Positions 45,285-57,700 of a stretch of 64,000 bases of DNA are shown here, piece after piece (position 1 is the first letter of the stretch; every line of letters begins with the position of its first letter). A program made the translations under genes and the position numbers. Origin of the DNA: Polytrichum commune (taxonomy: Eukaryota > Streptophyta > Polytrichopsida > Polytrichales > Polytrichaceae); assembly GCA_950295325.1 (NCBI GenBank), contig OX485809.1:19904001-19968000 (forward strand). The letters are read 5' to 3'. The notes beneath the pieces were generated by a model. That model was not told the DNA's origin. It was given only the letters and a program-made list of their open reading frames with translations, and ran no database searches.

Positions 45285-48200
45285 CTAATTGAGGTTGAGC
45301 TTGAGAAACTCAGAAGCAGCAGCTAAGGCACTAGCTGTAATAGCAGTGCGGACGATCTTGTCTTGGTTGAGCCTCGTGTCCGAAACAGACAGAAATGCCC
45401 CTGTTAATGCGCCTCCTAAAGCAGCATTTTTCTGCACAAATAGCACATGATTTTGGCCCACTTTTTTTGTAGTAATTATAGTACGGGTGCGCCCGATGGC
45501 CCTGGGCTAGATCCCATCGATTTGGGCGAACCAACCCATACATTCGTTTCTTTTGGATGCCTAAACCCTTGCTTCCAATGAACCAGTGTACGGGTTGGTT
45601 TGCCCCAACTGATCACATCTACACACCCCAGGCACGCCTCTTTCACTGCCCGAATGAAAGTCCATGCTCCATGTCCTCTCTGCTTGACTTCGAAAATTAA
45701 AGTTGCCCTTGCATTCTCGAAGGCCGATTGTCCATGTAACCCATATCGAGTGCACTTCGTCTTCGAGGTCCATAATCCAATATACATGTTCACTTCCATT
45801 GAGAGAATAAACAATTGATTGGGATTTCATTTCCGAAGTGAAACCGTCAATAAAGCACTGAGGTTGTAATTCTTGTGACTTACCATTGAAATGGTCTTTG
45901 TCATTCTACTTAACTGTGATTTCTCAATGAAAGTGAACATGTGCATATTGGATTTTGGACCTTGAAGATGAAGTGCACTCAATATGGGTTATATGGACAA
46001 GCGGCCTTCAAGAATGCAAGGGCAATTTTAGTTTTTGAAGTCGGGCGGAGCAGGCAGGGAGCATGGGCTTCAACCGGACAGTGAAGGAGGTGTGCCCCAG
46101 GGTGGGCCCTAGCCCTAGGTAGATGTGATCTAGCCTGGGCGCGCCCAATGGCCATAATCTAACGCAATTTTTTATTTATTGAAAAGAGATTATGCATATC
46201 ATCAAAGAATTTTGTAAACCATTTGTTGGTCTCTATGATATTTTCGGAATGACGTGGATGTTAATGAATGTTTCTCACTCTCAACATGCATTCTTCCGGT
46301 TCTACGTTTGCACATGAATCTAAATAGGAAGTGAAGAGACTTGAGTCCCTTGACATGAATCCGAATCTTCAAAAATGAAACTTGAATGTTTGTTCTTGTA
46401 TGCATATTAATGTGTTCGAACTCAAGCCTGAAAAGAAGGCAAATTAGGTTACCCAGTCATGTTTGCCTCGGACCTTCTCCATTGCATAACCAAAACCTGC
46501 ATACATGCCCGCAACCAAACCTGCATGCATGGTAGTCATTAAGAACATATCAAATCCTTCCTTATGTTATAGCAGTGAAAGTTTTCACATAGACGAAAGT
46601 TGATACGGTTAATACATCCGATATGTAGAAAATTGCAACAATGTCGTCTAATAAATTAAGATTTGTAGAAAATATCTGGAGCACATTTTGAGTGGATTGC
46701 CTAAAAGGTGAATTCAAGAACTTTTGCATAACAACCCATACTTTGTGCTAAAAGAGTGAAACAACCATATTATGAAAAATGGCTTACTAGATTGTCATAT
46801 TAATCAGTGAGCCAAGTTCATGACCGTTAAGCTTGTATCAATTTGTAGAGCTTGCACATTTTCAATAGTATTAGGGTGAGTTTTCATGTAGGCCGCTCGT
46901 CCACTAGATTCTAGATAACAATGGGTCAGAGGTGTTCCCATGTAGATAAGCACAAGCCGACATCCAACCAGGTTTTGATGGTCTGCTAGAATGTGGAAGG
47001 TTTGGACACGGGACCACTGAGATTTTCATGTGTCTGCTAAAGAATATTTAACCTACAAATACCGGTCACCGAAGGATTGAAGACCAGTTTTGGATGGAGG
47101 AGGAGGAGGAGAAGGAGGTTAATAGGTGGTCTTGAATATGAGAAGATGGGAGCAACTAGTTGGCGCATACAAACCATGCCCTTAGATTCCTTGTACATTT
47201 GGGCAGGTTTGTCCTTATTCACACTAAAATCAAGTGGGCAAGTAGCCTACATGGAAACTCACCCTTAGACTTCCATGCACCCAATAAACCACTTGTTACC
47301 CTACAAGTGCCGGTCACCAAAGGATTAAAGACCGGTTTTAGGGGGAGGAGGAGGAGGAGGAGGAGGCTTTAACCTGGAGGAGGAGGAGGAGAAGGTTAGT
47401 AGGTGAACCCATATTTGAGAAGATGAGAGCAGCTAGTTGGCACATACATCCCTACCCCATCATAATATTTCATCTACACTTGGACAAGTTTGTCCTTATT
47501 CCCACTACAATTTGGTGGACAAGCAAGCTACATTGAAACACTCCCTTAATGTCCAAAATACCATCTAAGACTATACTATCTGTGTATAAATAATGAAGAT
47601 GTCACATTTCACGATCTACAATGGCCGCTAAGATGAGGATATTCTCATAAATTCAATTAAAGAAACATAGAAGGGCCGAGGAAGGGATTCTTTGCTAGTG
47701 TCCCTTACCCCATTGGAGGCCCTCTTTGCTGGCCTTCTTGACCTGCAACACACAACTCAACTTTGTTTTTTTTTAATTCAAACATCAAGCTCTACTGATC
47801 CCTATTTTTTGGTCTGATGAAAGCTCCTCAACCTTCGACATTTGAGGGTACTTAGGGTTAGTTTCCATGCAAGCCGTTTGCTCATCAGATTCTAATGGAA
47901 ATGTAGATTTCATCTAGTGAAAGCTACATTTCCATTAGAATGTGGTGGGCAAGCAGCCTACATGGAAACTAATTTTTACTACACTAAATATTGTAATGAA
48001 TGTCATATGATGTTTTATGTCACTGCGGTAGGTTTTCTAATAACACTTCTTATGAATTTTTTTTAAAACATTTTCATCCCAGTTTGGTATATTCTACATC
48101 ATAACGTTTATGTAATGAAATGTTGTCATGGATGATTGAAATCTAGATGAAAATTCACTTAGTAAGTGACAGTAATTTGCAACATTGTAAATCTATAATG

Positions 48201-51200
48201 CCCAACTTTTTCTACAATGAATGACAAATAGTGTTAGGTTTACAATTAGTGTTAGTGACTCTACATGGACAATCTACAATTAGTTATAGGAAGAAAAAAT
48301 AGAATTGGTGACACTAAATACAATATTTAGTGTACTCAAAATGCAAGAATCCAAGATTTAATGACAGGCCAGGTGTCATTATATACACATCAAGGTTTAA
48401 TATTTGTACAGTGCTACACTAAATATGGTATTTAGTGTTACCAATTCTAATTGTCTTACACAATACTAATTATAAACTACAGTATAGTGTCATCGACACT
48501 AAATGTTAACTCAATATTATTTGTCATTCCTTGTAAAATTTTCTTTTTTGGGGGGGGATTATAGATTTACAGTGTTGCAATTACTGTCACTTACCAAGTG
48601 ATTTTTCATCCCAATTTCAATCATCCATGACAATAGTTCATCACAAGTTGTTGGCAGGAGAAGGTAGGGTTTTGGCCAATGGATGAACTCATCCATCATC
48701 CATGACAATATTTGTTTGCTTATTCACAAGAAGTGTCATCCGAAAAGTTACCTTAGTGACATAAAATACCATATGACAACTAAATATCATATTTAGCATA
48801 GCTCAACACTGTCAAGGTAGTAACTCATTCAAACATCGATTGATTTCACTTGAATCCATCCTTCCATATCTTAGAACTGTCACATACGTCCCATAGAAAC
48901 TAAAGTTTAACATTGAAAGTATACGGGCATCAAGTGTTTGTTTTTTGTTTTTGTTTTTAACATTGAAACCCTATGTTCAGAAGGCATTGAACCACATTGT
49001 ATATTGATTTTGATTGAATCAATGTGAAACCGGTGTTGATGATATATCAATGTAGAAAATCATGACATATATAAGGCCCTATTCAAACAAGTGCATGTAC
49101 AAAGCCTGAACAATAATACCCTAGTCAATCTTTCGTCTTCAAACCCCCTCCCAGCCTCCCCCCAGCCCCCAGTGCTTCCACATCATCAGGTTGTTGTGTG
49201 TGCCATCTAGTTCATCGGATGTGGCTTCTAACCTGCCTATAACCCCAACCGAATAAGCAACAGTGTTCCTCCACTGGAGAAGTTTGGAGCCACCCCCCAT
49301 GCAAGACCCGAAACTTCTCCACCATGTCCTCTGAGATGGCTACATTGGTTGGTGACATGGTGGGCTGACAAAGCGGACAAGTCCTAAGTCTGAAAAAGGC
49401 ACCAAATAAAGTTGTTATTTCAGCCAATCTTTGACTTTTGACAATTTCTTGTCCAGGTGCTCATATCAACTGGGCCTAAGTGTTTGGTTGTTATCACTTC
49501 TCCACTGCAAGCTCCACCAACAATAAGACAAGTATTCGAAGTGAAAGTGTTCCTTAGCCTATTGCCGTAGGAGTTGCGTATGGTTTGTACTCAACATCAA
49601 TGTTTGGACTCCATCAGTCACATGGTCCCTTATCTATTAAAACATTGAGTGACATTCAAGTTAAAGATTGATTTTTAGCAATTTGCTAGAATACGTTTGC
49701 AATCTAAATGTGAAACCAATTTGTTCTAAACTATTCCAACTAAAATAAAATGTCGAGATTGAGAATCGTCATATACGAGCGTATCTCTCATCCATCCAAC
49801 ATAAAAACCTGACATCCTGTAAGTTGTGGCCAATTCATCTCTGATGATGTGGACTAGACTAGTTGGGGATCTTTGAAGCTAATTCCGACATCAAAATAAC
49901 CATAAAAAGTAACATCCATGTTACACTATATTTCAAGGCTTTCTATGTTGGATGATTGAGAGCAAAGCTTATGTCCGATAATCCCCTCTCACACTTCAAT
50001 GTACCGTAGCACCATAGCTAGTTCGTGCAAAAATAATTCCCAACTAAAAAACCAAAAAAAATTGAAAATTATGAACCCAATCAAATGAATAAGTGAAATT
50101 TTATATTAGGAAAAAAAACTAATTAATGGAAATTTTGGACTCTTCTAAGCTCCGACAACGTCAATGCGCCATAAGAGGTTGCATGTTGACGCGTTAATGA
50201 CTCGGCGCCCTGCTCACTCAAAGTGGCAAACTCTCATTCTATATCCATCTCCCTCTCCTCCTTGCTAGTAGGGATAAAAGCAAAATCAACCCGTCGTTGT
50301 TTTGGTGCATTTCTAACACTCTTCTCACACATGTCAAAGTGCAAATACATACAGAAAGACCTAACACATATACTTTGCAAAGACAACCAAGAACCACACT
50401 AAGTAAGGTTAACGTGGAAACTTAACTTGAAGGCCAAGAAGCTACCATGAATGAACAAAAAAAATAACAACAACCTACTTCCATTATTACTATTGAACCT
50501 TACCAAAAAAAAGAATTAAAAAAATTAAATACCAGGACTGACAAAATTTCATGAGTCGTTTATTTAGTTGACGGACCTTATTTCTCAAAAAATAATAAAT
50601 ATTCGTTTTGAGGTGCACGGCCCAGCTATGGTGCTTACGGTACTCGTCACCATGACCAACAACAATCAAGCTCAAAAATGAACAAACACCAATTACAAAG
50701 GGAAAATGGAGGCCATCACAAGACCCAACCGTCTAGAAACGGAAACATGAGCAAGGGGAAGATGATGTTACTCACAACTTTCTCGAAGTCTTGCCTTGTT
50801 GACGACTCTGCATCATTGCCAAGTCCACACAAACCACACATCAAGGAACCTGTGGATAATTGCACCACACTGCATAACTGTGTTTTTTTTCTTCCTTTTT
50901 AACCTAGTATATTAACTCCCTCATTCTCCTTGTAAAATGTGAAACCTGTATCATATTGCAGGAAGCTCAACTGCTGTGTGCGGAAACCCTTAGAGAGAGA
51001 TTTGGCATGTTTGGAATTTTGGACTCGAAACACTCATGGTTCATAGCCAACAATTTTAACCAAGGCGAAGTTATGTAGAAGGTAGAGCATTAGATCGCTC
51101 GTAATCAATAGAAATGTAATTGAGAAGGCGTGAGGAACAATAGGGTTAGAATAAGGCCACTACGCTGGTCCGAGAGGGATACGAGTTATCCAGTATTGTT

Positions 51201-53823
51201 TGTATGAACCAAGGACAAGAAGGAAAGCAAGAAAAGGCAAAGCAAGGAGAGCGCGAGACCATCTCACTTCAAGCAATGTTCATATGCCTTTCTGTATGCG
51301 TTCTTGCTTGTGCAATCTCATTTCTAGTCCTATTGACTTCCAATAAGTCAAGCGCCATTTTTGTCTTGAAATTACTAAATAAATAAAATTGGATAGAATT
51401 CGGTATGGAGGGTACATAACAATATTCAGCTAGGGTTGGGTTTGGTGGGATCAAGTCTTGCTTAATGGGTGCATAATTGTCTCCTTCAATCTCAATATGA
51501 AATGGGGGAGGGGTGTCCATAATTATTCTTAAGGTCGAGGGGATAGGTGGTCAACCGAAGTGGATCTCCTAACATTATGTCATGACTGAAAATAATATAC
51601 GATGTCATGCCGTGAATGTTTAGGTAGTCCAACCTCCCTCAAAATGCGTGAACAACATCCTTGACACTTCCACCAAATTTGGAAAGCGACTAAGTTCTAT
51701 CATATAAAGAATGTTATGAACAACCTCTATGGCTTCAACAAGAACATTAATTCAACGAAACCTTCACTTTGGACTTTTAAAGTTTGCATCTCAGTTGAAA
51801 TGGCGATCTTTTTGGTTCATGATTGTGAACCAAATGAGTTAATTCATGAGCCGATCCAACACCCCACATATCTTTGTGGAGACTTTGGAAGTGCCCACAA
51901 TAGGATCGCATACCTTAGCCTCTCACTTTACCTAGCATGATTGACTCATAAGCACCTAAGAGGCCTTGACTAGGCCTCCTCACGCACAAAACATGTATTC
52001 AAAAATGTTCATATCTTAAATTAAGTCATTCATGAAGAGCAATTTTTTCATCAGTTGAATATCATGATGTAAATGAATATTTGGATGCGAATACACATCG
52101 AGTATATTAATCATCAATGTCATACGTATATGGCTATGTCGTCATTGTCATATATTTGTATGTTCTCCTTGACATAAACTAGTGTACCAAAAATAGTTTT
52201 GAGAATGGTTATGAATAGAATAGATGGTTAAGCCTCGTAGAAATGGGTATAGGTACATCAAGACCCTTGGACCTTTCAAGGTTGAATTGTACGATCCATG
52301 GAGCAATTCTAGAACTTATGCATTGGAAGGAGACATAGAAACTTCTATGAGTTAGGTTTACCTTTCCTCATCAGACTATAAGCTTCTTGTGATGCAGCAT
52401 GCGCAGCCCCAACCTGTATTTCCTCACATGTCACGACCACCATTGGACCCTCTTATAGGTTAAGACACGGGCATTAATAATCAACATCAATCAAATCAAT
52501 GGTTCTAAAGAACCTACCCGTGGGTATCAAAGTTATAATATCCTTAAAAAGAAGGTAGTTCAATCCTAAAGGATCATGTAGAGAATCTCCATGCAATCCT
52601 CTTGCATAGAATCTTCTTTGTTGCAAAATATACACTCTACCTTAAACTACATGCATCCACACACATGCATATAGGAAGACATTGAACCATATAGAGCCAC
52701 CTTCATAGACGTCGGAGGAATATTGGACAAACTTTGCAAGTGCATGCAAAAGGGAGATGATTGCAAAGGAATGTGGACTGTCATTTAGGGTTGAGATTCA
52801 CCCGTCAACAAAGCATCACCCACCTGCTCCACAACGACACCATTCATAAAACTAGGGCTCACGTTGGAAACCCTAGAAAGAGGAGGAGAATGTTTAAGGG
52901 CCACTTCACATGCGAGACTGAGTGCCCGTGACCATTAGACTTCAAGCACTCTCATTGGTGGAAAAGGCGAGGCCGGTCCAAGTTTGCTTCACACTACACT
53001 TGAGGGACCATCGGAGTACGTGAATGCAAGATGGATGTAAAGTCTACATGGATTCCAACATGGCATTGAGTGGATCATGGTTTATGGTCACTTGGACCAT
53101 TTTCAAAAACCACCTCTTGGAGGTAGGCCTAACACAAAAACCGGGAGACCATGGCACTCCGAACGCTCACAACCGTTGATTTTTTTCTACTTTATGGTGT
53201 GTGAGGACCCGCGTGAATAGAAATTCATTGAAATAGTGTTTGGTTGAGGGCCCAGTCACATATGACTTCACACCACACTCGAGGGTCCGTGACCACACTA
53301 CATGGTTTTGGAGGTGTCTTGGGACGGCCTTTGGACACTCTCTTTTGGGGCCCTCCCAATTCCATGGTCACGGCTCATGACTCGTGTGTGAAGTGGCCCT
53401 AAGTGACCACGAGCCCTAACCCGAGCTCCTCCTCACCAAGGAACGGGTGCATTGTGCTTCCCATCATGGTCTTCTTTTCTAGAAACAGAGTGAAGACCCC
53501 AAGTTGACATCACATCATTCAGATCCATAACAGTGTTCCGTGGGACCAACATTATTCCACAAAACATTCCCCACATTCAAACTGAACATTGAGAATATTC
53601 CATACAATATTGTCGGTTTCCCACATAAGATTGTTATGGATCTGAATAACGTTATGGGACCATAACAAGAGAAGGAGCAACACTACACTATAATAGAGTA
53701 TAACATTACCCCGGCGATTTTGACGACCCCGTCAAGGGTGGAGTTGAGCACAGGGTTGCCTGTGTCGAGAAGGAAGCTCATGGACGTTGGGGAGGCTCTT
53801 ATAGACAGTCGACCCCTCGTCAT
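45285..53823 (-). CDS. OEP16: OEP16-like chloroplast outer envelope channel
   Basis: Six small exons on the minus strand: 53823-53710, 52413-52362, 50849-50776, 47742-47709, 46520-46453 and 45431-45285. All introns are GT-AG, all phases agree, and the 489 nt encode 162 residues, the family's usual size. Exon 1 carries LLDTGNPVLNSTLDGVVKIA, the OEP16 hallmark. Exon 2 reads VGAAHAASQEAYSLMRK, exon 3 ends RQDFEKV, exon 4 (34 nt) reads VKKASKEGLQW, exon 5 LVAGMYAGFGYAMEKVRGKH, and exon 6 begins KNAALGGALTGAFLSVSD. OEP16 belongs to the Tim17/Tim22/Tim23 (PRAT) family of four-helix channels, linked to amino-acid passage and PORA import in the plastid outer envelope. Exon 3 has an extra segment (LMCGLCGLGNDAES) relative to the pea/Arabidopsis form. 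Start chosen at ATG 53823; the next in-frame ATG is 53781. No lesion seen, although all introns hold repeats. Confidence 0.88.
45482..46150. mobile_element. Foldback element in OEP16 intron 5
   Basis: A long imperfect inverted repeat. The left arm (45482-45805) reads GTGCGCCCGATGGCC, CCATGCTCCATGTCC, AAAGTTGCCCTTGCATTCTC and GAGTGCACTTCGTCTTCGAG. The right arm (about 45905-46150) has the same order in reverse complement. The centre is a short loop. An 84-bp mini-element interrupts the left arm. Open frames of 70-112 codons here are by-products of the palindrome. Confidence 0.8.
45524..45606. mobile_element. Mini-MITE (83 bp) in the foldback arm
   Basis: Ends GGGCGAACCAACCCATACA and TGTACGGGTTGGTTTGCCCC are inverted. 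The same unit is present in the other orientation at 54188-54271 inside PH-5, and half of it near 43510. The opposite arm of the foldback lacks it, giving an empty site. Confidence 0.75.
46874..47264. mobile_element. Harbinger-type MITE, family H2, copy a
   Basis: A 391-bp element with ends GGGTGAGTTTTCATGTAGGC and GCCTACATGGAAACTCACCC and a perfect TTA duplication (46871-46873 and 47265-47267). It contains a GGA repeat near 47090-47120. Lies in OEP16 intron 4. Confidence 0.85.
47268..47546. mobile_element. H2 MITE, partial copy b
   Basis: Matches the inner and 3' part of copy a: CGGTCACCAAAGGATTAAAG, a longer GGA array at about 47342-47396, and a right end CTACATTGAAACACTCCC followed by TTA. 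It directly follows copy a, suggesting an unequal exchange or adjacent insertion. Confidence 0.65.
47855..47972. mobile_element. H2 MITE, short copy c (hairpin)
   Basis: About 118 bp: left end GGGTTAGTTTCCATGCAAGC, a perfect internal stem TTCTAATGGAAATGTAG / CTACATTTCCATTAGAA, and right end GCAGCCTACATGGAAACTAA. The left flank is TTA. A minimal, almost wholly palindromic member of the family. It lies in OEP16 intron 3. Confidence 0.7.
47982..48332 (+). mobile_element. TA-flanked MITE, copy 3
   Basis: A 351-bp element, CACTAAATATTGTAATGAATG to CAATATTTAGTG, with TA on both sides. In OEP16 intron 3. Confidence 0.85.
48417..48798 (-). mobile_element. TA-flanked MITE, copy 4
   Basis: About 382 bp, inverted relative to copy 3 and separated from it by about 84 bp, so the two can pair as a large hairpin in the OEP16 pre-mRNA. 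Left end CACTAAATATGGTATTTAGTG, right end ATCATATTTAGCA, TA on both sides. Confidence 0.85.
50004..50640. mobile_element. TA-flanked element with CCGTAACACC-type ends, copy 1
   Basis: Ends CCGTAGCACCATAGCTAGTT and, at the right, GCTATGGTGCTTACGG, TA on both sides (50002-50003 and 50641-50642). 637 bp, non-coding and AT-rich. The same family as 59135-59462. In OEP16 intron 3. Confidence 0.7.
51075..51345 (+). repeat. Dispersed repeat, second copy (see 16625-16900)
   Basis: Direct match to 16625-16900, including CAAGGAGAGC, GTTCATATGCCTTT and TTCTTGCTTGTG. In OEP16 intron 2. Family unknown. Confidence 0.7.
52898..53399. mobile_element. PIF/Harbinger-type element PH-2
   Basis: A 502-bp element with ends GGGCCACTTCACATGCGAGA and GTGTGTGAAGTGGCCC and a perfect TAA duplication (52895-52897 and 53400-53402). 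Sister of PH-1 without the TTAA insertion. In OEP16 intron 1. Confidence 0.9.
53517..53647. mobile_element. Short MITE in OEP16 intron 1
   Basis: About 131 bp with inverted ends ATTCAGATCCATAACAGTGT and TGTTATGGATCTGAAT. A related, eroded copy lies near 43798-43880. The element ends about 60 bp from the exon 1 donor at 53709. Confidence 0.7.
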
Positions 53824-53987
53824 CTCGGCTTGTGCCTCAACTTCACAAGGCTTCTCACTCTCTGTGGATGGCTCCTCGTTTTTGTTCTGATGCAACCCCT
53901 GATATAGCAATGGCACCTGCGATATGTGGTAGCCATTTAGGGGATTATACAAAGTCAAGTTGAGTGAAGTTAAGTAGGGGGTTCTTA

Positions 53988-54438
53988 GGGCCAGTTTAGA
54001 CTACGGTGAAGGAGTGCACTGGTCAAGAGTTTTAGGGGAATGGAGTATTATGATTGACTACGAAATGGGTTCTTCATCGGCTGGGGGTTTGCACCGCGGT
54101 CAAGGAGACGCTGCAAACACTTTTTGGCTAGGGGAGTTCTCCAGAGGTCAAGTTTCTTGGGTAACCTCGAACCAGTGGACAAGGGTTGGGGCGAAACAAC
54201 CCGTACACTCGGTCCTTGGAGGCGAGGGTTTAGGCATCCAACAAGGAATGAGTGTATGGGTTGGTTCGCCCAAATCTCAGACAAGAAACTTGACCTCCGG
54301 AGAATTCCAACTTGAGGCACTTTCTTTTACTGGATTTTCCACCTTGTCTGTTACACTAACCGATGCCTCAAATAGCTTGTCTTTGGTGGACATTCTTCAC
54401 CGAATGGTGCACTTCTTCACCGTAGTTTAAACTGGCCC
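53988..54438. mobile_element. PIF/Harbinger-type element PH-5, upstream of OEP16
   Basis: A 451-bp element with ends GGGCCAGTTTAGACTACGG and CCGTAGTTTAAACTGGCCC and a perfect TTA duplication (53985-53987 and 54439-54441). It lies only 165 bp before the OEP16 start codon. It contains the mini-MITE at 54188-54271 and shares its right TTA with the next element. Confidence 0.9.
54188..54271. mobile_element. Mini-MITE (84 bp) inside PH-5
   Basis: Ends GGGGCGAAACAACCCGTACA and GTATGGGTTGGTTCGCCC. Opposite orientation to the copy at 45524-45606; the core GAGGGTTTAGGCATCCAA matches its reverse complement. Confidence 0.75.
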
Positions 54439-54441
54439 TTA

Positions 54442-54725
54442 GGGTGAGTTTCATGTATGCTACTCGCCCACTAGATTCTAGATAATAGTGGGTCAAATGT
54501 GTTCTCATGAAGATAACAAAAGCAACCAACCAATCACAATATGATGACCTACTAGAATGTGGAGGGTTGTGATCATGGGCCATCATACTTCTATGCACCT
54601 ACTAAACACTTAAATAGAAATAATTGGTTGGCACATACAAGCAACACACCAACAAAATTTCTTCTACATTTTTCCTTATTCTTATAAAAATCTGGTGGGT
54701 GAGCAGCATACATTGAAAGTCACCC
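54442..54725. mobile_element. Harbinger-type MITE, family H2, copy d
   Basis: A 284-bp element with ends GGGTGAGTTTCATGTATGC and GCATACATTGAAAGTCACCC and TTA on both sides (54439-54441 and 54726-54728). The left TTA is also the right duplication of PH-5, so one element inserted at the duplicated target of the other. Confidence 0.88.
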
Positions 54726-54728
54726 TTA

Positions 54729-57700
54729 GTTCCTAGCAAGAAAACAAATGGCATGCTAAATGCTTGTGCTACATTAATTATGGTAAACATTGTAAGCCAA
54801 ACTAGTATTGAGCCTATTTCCACACTCAAATTGTTGGAGATAATTTTGTTAGTGCACATTGTTTACCAACCCACACCACATCACTCAACAAACAAATATT
54901 GTTCGCCCAATTACAAAATTGTTCTCACATGTTTCATAAGTCTTCTAGCTTACACTACAAATCTATAAATCTTGGGTGATTGTCCTCCATCCTTGGAAAC
55001 TTGTCCTACAACAATAGATATTTTTTGTGCAAATCTATTTGCCACAATGTGGATTGTCATTGGTTTTTCACCAATGCATGACAATTGCCTTGGACTTACA
55101 TGTTGATAGTGCTATTAGTTTAAATCACATAACTTTGAGCAAAGAGTTGGCATGTTGATCTTTGGTCAACTGGATTTATGACAATGTTTAACATCGTTTT
55201 AAGTTCGAGTATTTCTATTTGTTAGATTATAGTGTGCATCTCAAAGATTCCAATGTACTAAAAGCAAGGTCGTATGTGGACAAGTTCATGGTAAAAAGAA
55301 TCCCCTTAAAGTACTAGGAACTTCTCATTAAACATTTGATATGCAATATCGCTTTGAATTGTGAAAAGGTGGTCGGCAATATGATCATCCTTTTTGGCTA
55401 AACAACCTTTGAAATTGGCTTCTTAACCCTAAATTAGCTTAGAAACATGCCCCTCTCTTAAAAGACATGTGGACACTTGGTAGTGTGTGAAATTATTCAC
55501 TTACCCCAAATTGACTTAAGATCATGTCATGTTCACTGGATTGCCCATTGAATAACATTTTTAATCGTCCCAAGGATTTTGAATACTTATAAGTGACAAA
55601 TCATCTCTAAGTTCGTAAATATGTCTAATAATAGATATTTAGTATGTTTTAAGGGACACACAAACACACCATTTTCAAACGAGATTACTTGAATGGATGC
55701 CAATGTAACTATTGGGAAGTCATGATCCACAATAATGCATATGGAAACAACATATTATATTCATTGTTAAGCGATATTCATGCACAAATGTAGGTTTGGG
55801 TGGCAATGACAAATGTGTTTGTCATTGCACATTACATATGCCAAATGTGTTTGGATGGCAATGACAAATGTGTGTTGGGACCCAAACACATGGGCGATAC
55901 ATTTATTTGGAATAACATGGGAATCATATTACTATATCCAAATGAACTTAAGATCATGTTCCTCTCACATAAGACCAATTCAACGATTCAATAACTAGTT
56001 TAGGGTTTTGGATACCACAATGTGATGAATAACCAAGTTCATTAAGATGTTTGATCATGGAATTCTACTACATGTCCTCTTTCAAAGAGAATTACTTGAA
56101 ACCATGCAAATTTGACTAGGTATTTGGAATTCGGCATTATCGATCATGCATGTAAAAACAAACTTCACACTAAACAACATAATGCATGACGATTGATTGA
56201 TTGGGAATAAACACCTAGAAAGTTATAAGTGACCTTGTGCATTTAAAGGTACACACTTAAATGAGTGACATAATATTTTGACGGGATTCTTGGCTATGTA
56301 CTTGGTGGTGAGTAGTGTCAAAAATGCATACCAACTGCAGCATCACTTTATGTCGTTCACACAGAGTGTTCCAAACATGCATTACGCAATTCCCATTAGC
56401 ATGATTGTCCAATGAATCTTGCTACACAACATCCAAACAATAATTTATGAGTTAGTTATATCACATATAAATTATTAATCGAAGACATGTAGAAGCCATT
56501 GCAAGTTGAAGGTGAGATTATGAATACTCTCTATATCATGGAAATTTTCTTTTATGAACAATATTGAACATGAAATTAACATCAAATACCTCATGCTATA
56601 GTAGTGCATGGGATGAACCACACACCTATAGAAAACAAGTTTGTACTTGGATCCCGAAACATGGTTACCATGAATTCCAAGCTTAATTTGGTCATGGAAA
56701 TGAAATTTTGCTATAATAGGTAGACGTGCCTAGATCAAACATTGCAATAATTTGGACACCTATGTATGAGTGATATGTGGTTGGGTGTGAATCCAACAAC
56801 AAACACCAAAATGACATGAGTTTAAAATAGATTGGACTACATGCTCAAACTATGATAACCGTTCTAGGCTCAACAATCAACATGATTGGGGGAAACCTAT
56901 ATCACCACTTAATGAGTGTGAGAATCTTCACTTTGAATGTCTTCAAATAGTATGAGGCAAATGACTAAGAGCACGATTTGGATTTGCTAATTTCATCTCA
57001 CACTAATTGCATGTTTTACATCCTATGAGAAGTCGGTGCACTGGGGAAAATATCCAAATTACACAAGTTCTATCTTAAATACAACAATGTTCACCCAAAC
57101 CACATCCTCCAAATCGGCGTTTGCATGGTGCATGTTGTGCTCCTTAAAAAACAAACCAAGCGAGAATGAGAAAAACGTGCATGAACTAGGCCACCATTTT
57201 GTAAAACCAAGAATGGTCTTGAAGAAAGAAAAAAAAGGAAAGAGAAAAGGTATGCAAGCATACGGCGAGCTTTGCTTATCCGCTTGGCCCCTCCCTTCGC
57301 TTCAAATCGAAAGCAAGCTCACTCTCTCAACGCAATTTCCTCGGTCTCTACCACATGTGCTAAGCTTATCATACAAACTTGGAACTTGGAGCTTGATTTG
57401 CCTTTGAGAACTTTGGAGCTTGAAGAAGTGAAGAGCAATGCAAGTAGCCATGTGAAAGGCATCCATGTATGCCCAAATGCATGCGTTCAAGGGAGAAACC
57501 GCTTGAGTTTTGAACCATCATGGCAAGCTTCACGTTCCCATCAAAGTCACTATTCTCCTCACCCTAAGGTAGGCGGGTCTTAAATGGTTACTTTTTTCCA
57601 AGTAGCCCACTTCTCCTTACAATACAAAAGACACAATTAGTACAATATGGTTAGCAAATCCAAACCAACGCCATAGTCACTTTTCTTGTGATCTTTGGAG

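Noticed and set aside
45476-45830. Frames of 70-112 codons on the minus strand
   Set aside because: Lie within the foldback element and mini-MITE; both arms would encode the same pieces in opposite directions.
57036-57583. Overlapping frames of 123 and 103 codons
   Set aside because: Both frames are open in the same GC-richer patch, no domain or signal; kept only as a note in the gene-poor stretch.
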